A stretch of DNA of 41,528 nt. Source: an uncultured Eubacterium sp. Its GTDB lineage: Bacteria; Bacillota; Clostridia; Lachnospirales; Lachnospiraceae. This document shows, piece by piece, positions 39,879 to 41,528 of this stretch. Within the stretch, counting starts at the first letter, position 1, and each line of letters starts with the position of its first letter. The stretch covers positions 1-41,528 of the forward strand of contig CAMEJP010000015.1 in assembly GCA_945920185.1 (NCBI GenBank). Reading direction: 5' to 3'. The notes under the pieces are model-generated. The model ran no database searches. It saw nothing but the letters and a program-made list of their open reading frames with translations, and had not been told where the DNA came from. The translations under genes and the position numbers were made by a program.

Positions 39879-41528
39879 TTAGTTCAAAGCGTCAACGAGC
39901 TTCTTAAGAGCTGCCAATGCCTCATCAGGAAGCTTATCATAGCCTTCCTTCTTAGTAGCGAAATCTTCAACTGCCTTTACACGTGTCTGCATAGCAGCCT
40001 TTAACTGTGCCTTATAGTCAGCATCATCAAGGTTTGGTGTAAAGTTGTCAGATGTTCTTCCTGACCAGTCGTTCATAATCTCGATATCTTCAAAAGGTCC
40101 CCACTGTGTGAAGTTAGCCTTTCCTTCAACGATTGTCTCAAGAATACCCAATGTATCAGCAGGCTTAACCTTCTGACCCATGAAATCACCTGTATTTACA
40201 ATGTAGCAGTCTACATTCTTCTCTTCAACAAGCTTCTTGAACTTCTCATAGTCGTTTACAAGAGGATATGTTCTGAATGGGTTAGCATATGGTACGATAC
40301 GGATTGCATTAAGGTCTGTACCGGCAGCAACACGCTCTGCTGAAGATGTCTTTGTTGCAAGAGTAGCACCCATAACTGATGCAAGAGCTGAACCCTTAAG
40401 CTTAACAACAGGTGGAATTGTAGGATCCTTCATAATCCAGAAGATTGCATTAACAGGAGCTTCAATCTTATCTACACGGTTTGGTGACCAGAGTTTAGAC
40501 TTGATAGCACGTCCGTTACCGTTTCTGATATCCTCTGTTACTAACTGAATCTTACCATTCTCATCCAAAGTACAAGAACAGTTCTGTGCTGATAACAAAT
40601 ACTCATTATCAGGACAGCCTGTAGGATAATCTGCTGTCTTATCAAAGTATGTCGGCTCAAGTGCGATTGATGAACATGTATCTGTGTTGATGATGAAAGC
40701 GTCATCATGCAATACCTTGATACCGCCGAACTGATCATACTTACCGCCGTGCTTAGCATGTGTAAGTGTTGACTTACCTGAACCCGAAAGACCGTATACG
40801 GAAGCAACGAACTTCTTACCGCCTTCAAGTGAGTACTCCTTCTGTCCGCCGTGGCATGAAGCGTAACCGTTTCTGTTAGCAAGTGCCCAAGCCATTGTAA
40901 GAGTACCCTTCTTGTGCTCACCAAAGTATCTCATACCAAGGATAGCTGCACAGTTCTGGTTTGTATCAAAGTAACAAAGTGTAAGCGGATCGCTTAAGCA
41001 GCTGTAATCAACGTCAGGTCTGTTGCCAGGTACCCACTGTGGATCAGAGAAGATATAAATATCAGGCTCGTTTCCGCCGCCGATTGGCTTAGACTTCTTG
41101 TACATCTTAACGTACTCATCTGACATATACTGGAAGTTAATCATCCAGTTGTAAAGTATATTCTCTTCTCCTTCAGGAATAAGAAGATGAGCCTTTACCA
41201 TAAACTCAGGGTCAAGACCTACGAAGCACTCTGCATGATACATAGTCTTCCATCTTGTCTCATATATAGCATCCATAACTACCTTATCAAGCTTAGCCTC
41301 GTCAACACCAGGCTCACCTTTAATACGGCGTGCTGCAGCATAACGTCCTGTAACGGCACCGTCATTAAACAATAAAACCTTTGCATCCTTTTCAAGACCA
41401 AATGTTTCTCCGTCCTTAACAGGCATATCTGTTACGACTGTACCAGGAGAATTTTTTGCTAATTCGTATGCTTCCTTCAATGTGTTTACCTTAACTACAT
41501 TGTTTCCGTAAAAAGCAGCTTCGATAAT
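39879..41528 (-). CDS. pckA: Phosphoenolpyruvate carboxykinase (ATP), 5' end beyond right edge
   Basis: Interconverts oxaloacetate plus ATP with phosphoenolpyruvate, CO2 and ADP; in fermentative clostridia it may run towards oxaloacetate. The frame is open through the right edge (IIEAAFYGNNVVKVNTLKEA), so the start is outside; 549 residues are visible. Motifs: the kinase-1a/Walker A GLSGSGKSTLTHAKHGG, the metal site VLHDDAFIINTDTCSSIALE, WSPNRVDKIEAPVN, ATKTSSAE and RIVPYANPFRTYPLVNDY. The sequence belongs to the ATP-dependent class. Codon choice suggests high expression. An apparent TTG start at 41480 is only an internal Leu codon. A terminator follows. Confidence 0.95.
   Translation of the reverse strand: MIEAAFYGNNVVKVNTLKEAYELAKNSPGTVVTDMPVKDGETFGLEKDAKVLLFNDGAVTGRYAAARRIKGEPGVDEAKLDKVVMDAIYETRWKTMYHAECFVGLDPEFMVKAHLLIPEGEENILYNWMINFQYMSDEYVKMYKKSKPIGGGNEPDIYIFSDPQWVPGNRPDVDYSCLSDPLTLCYFDTNQNCAAILGMRYFGEHKKGTLTMAWALANRNGYASCHGGQKEYSLEGGKKFVASVYGLSGSGKSTLTHAKHGGKYDQFGGIKVLHDDAFIINTDTCSSIALEPTYFDKTADYPTGCPDNEYLLSAQNCSCTLDENGKIQLVTEDIRNGNGRAIKSKLWSPNRVDKIEAPVNAIFWIMKDPTIPPVVKLKGSALASVMGATLATKTSSAERVAAGTDLNAIRIVPYANPFRTYPLVNDYEKFKKLVEEKNVDCYIVNTGDFMGQKVKPADTLGILETIVEGKANFTQWGPFEDIEIMNDWSGRTSDNFTPNLDDADYKAQLKAAMQTRVKAVEDFATKKEGYDKLPDEALAALKKLVDALN

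Noticed and set aside
41478..41480. TTG at 41480 as the pckA start
   Set aside because: The frame continues to the window edge with family-like sequence, so this is an internal Leu codon.
1..41528. CRISPR arrays, tRNA or rRNA genes, insertion sequences, toxin-antitoxin or defence genes
   Set aside because: No regular repeat-spacer array, transposase, integrase cassette, cloverleaf or defence-family motif was recognised on either strand.

Overview
This 41.5 kb window is a compact, low-G+C chromosomal segment from a Gram-positive anaerobe, most likely a spore-forming clostridium of the Lachnospiraceae or a close relative. The grounds are strong AGGAGG ribosome binding sites, frequent TTG and GTG starts, a DUF6465 protein, sporulation genes (spoIIM, a sigK-type sigma factor, a SpoIID-domain protein), RNases Y and J, and gene orders shared with Bacillus. 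The window starts inside a pyrimidine-nucleoside phosphorylase gene and ends inside pckA. About 43 protein genes and one structured RNA are supported. I see no tRNA, rRNA, CRISPR array, insertion sequence or prophage. Nearly all genes lie on the minus strand; only aroF, an ABC-F gene, hup, an HPr-like gene and a yihY-like gene are on plus, so minus is probably the leading strand.

Layout: (1) 1-7.1 kb: deoB-pdp; a single plus-strand aroF; xerD; and an aminotransferase-proC-nudF-spoIIM group. Apart from aroF this recalls the Bacillus nudF-spoIIM-xerD-drm neighbourhood. (2) 7.1-10.6 kb: rny and SOS-controlled recA-recX. (3) 10.6-15.1 kb: the operon cls-rimO-pgsA-cinA-ycxB, joining phospholipid synthesis to ribosomal S12 modification. 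(4) 15.2-19.4 kb: YfmM-type ABC-F, an unknown secreted membrane-anchored protein, a DUF6465 protein, the SigK-type sigma factor and HU. (5) 19.5-25.1 kb: ireB-ruvX-DUF1292-rnj-ylbF-(MltG-like)-trmR-trhP, close to the Bacillus yrzL-yrrK-yrzB-yrrL-yrrM-yrrO order with RNase J and a YlbF protein inserted. (6) 25.1-34.7 kb: mtaB, an HPr-like gene, and the run metallophosphoesterase-scpA-scpB-M18 aminopeptidase-prmA-rsmE-nifS-thiI. (7) 34.7-41.5 kb: YihY, SpoIID-domain protein, a 6S-RNA-like locus, flotillin, NfeD and pckA.

The dominant theme is RNA metabolism: RNase Y, RNase J, YlbF, RuvX, RimO, MtaB, TrmR, TrhP, ThiI with its own NifS, RsmE and PrmA all occur within about 25 kb. The most useful second looks are the unannotated 6S-like RNA at about 37407-37599, an HPr-like protein that keeps the regulatory serine region but lacks the catalytic histidine, a family of related hairpin leaders in front of several minus-strand genes, a non-catalytic MltG-like protein, the unusual start of the SigK-type gene, and the tandem promoters and 5' hairpin of the DUF6465 gene. 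I found no convincing new defence or mobile system; this is largely a core-genome region.
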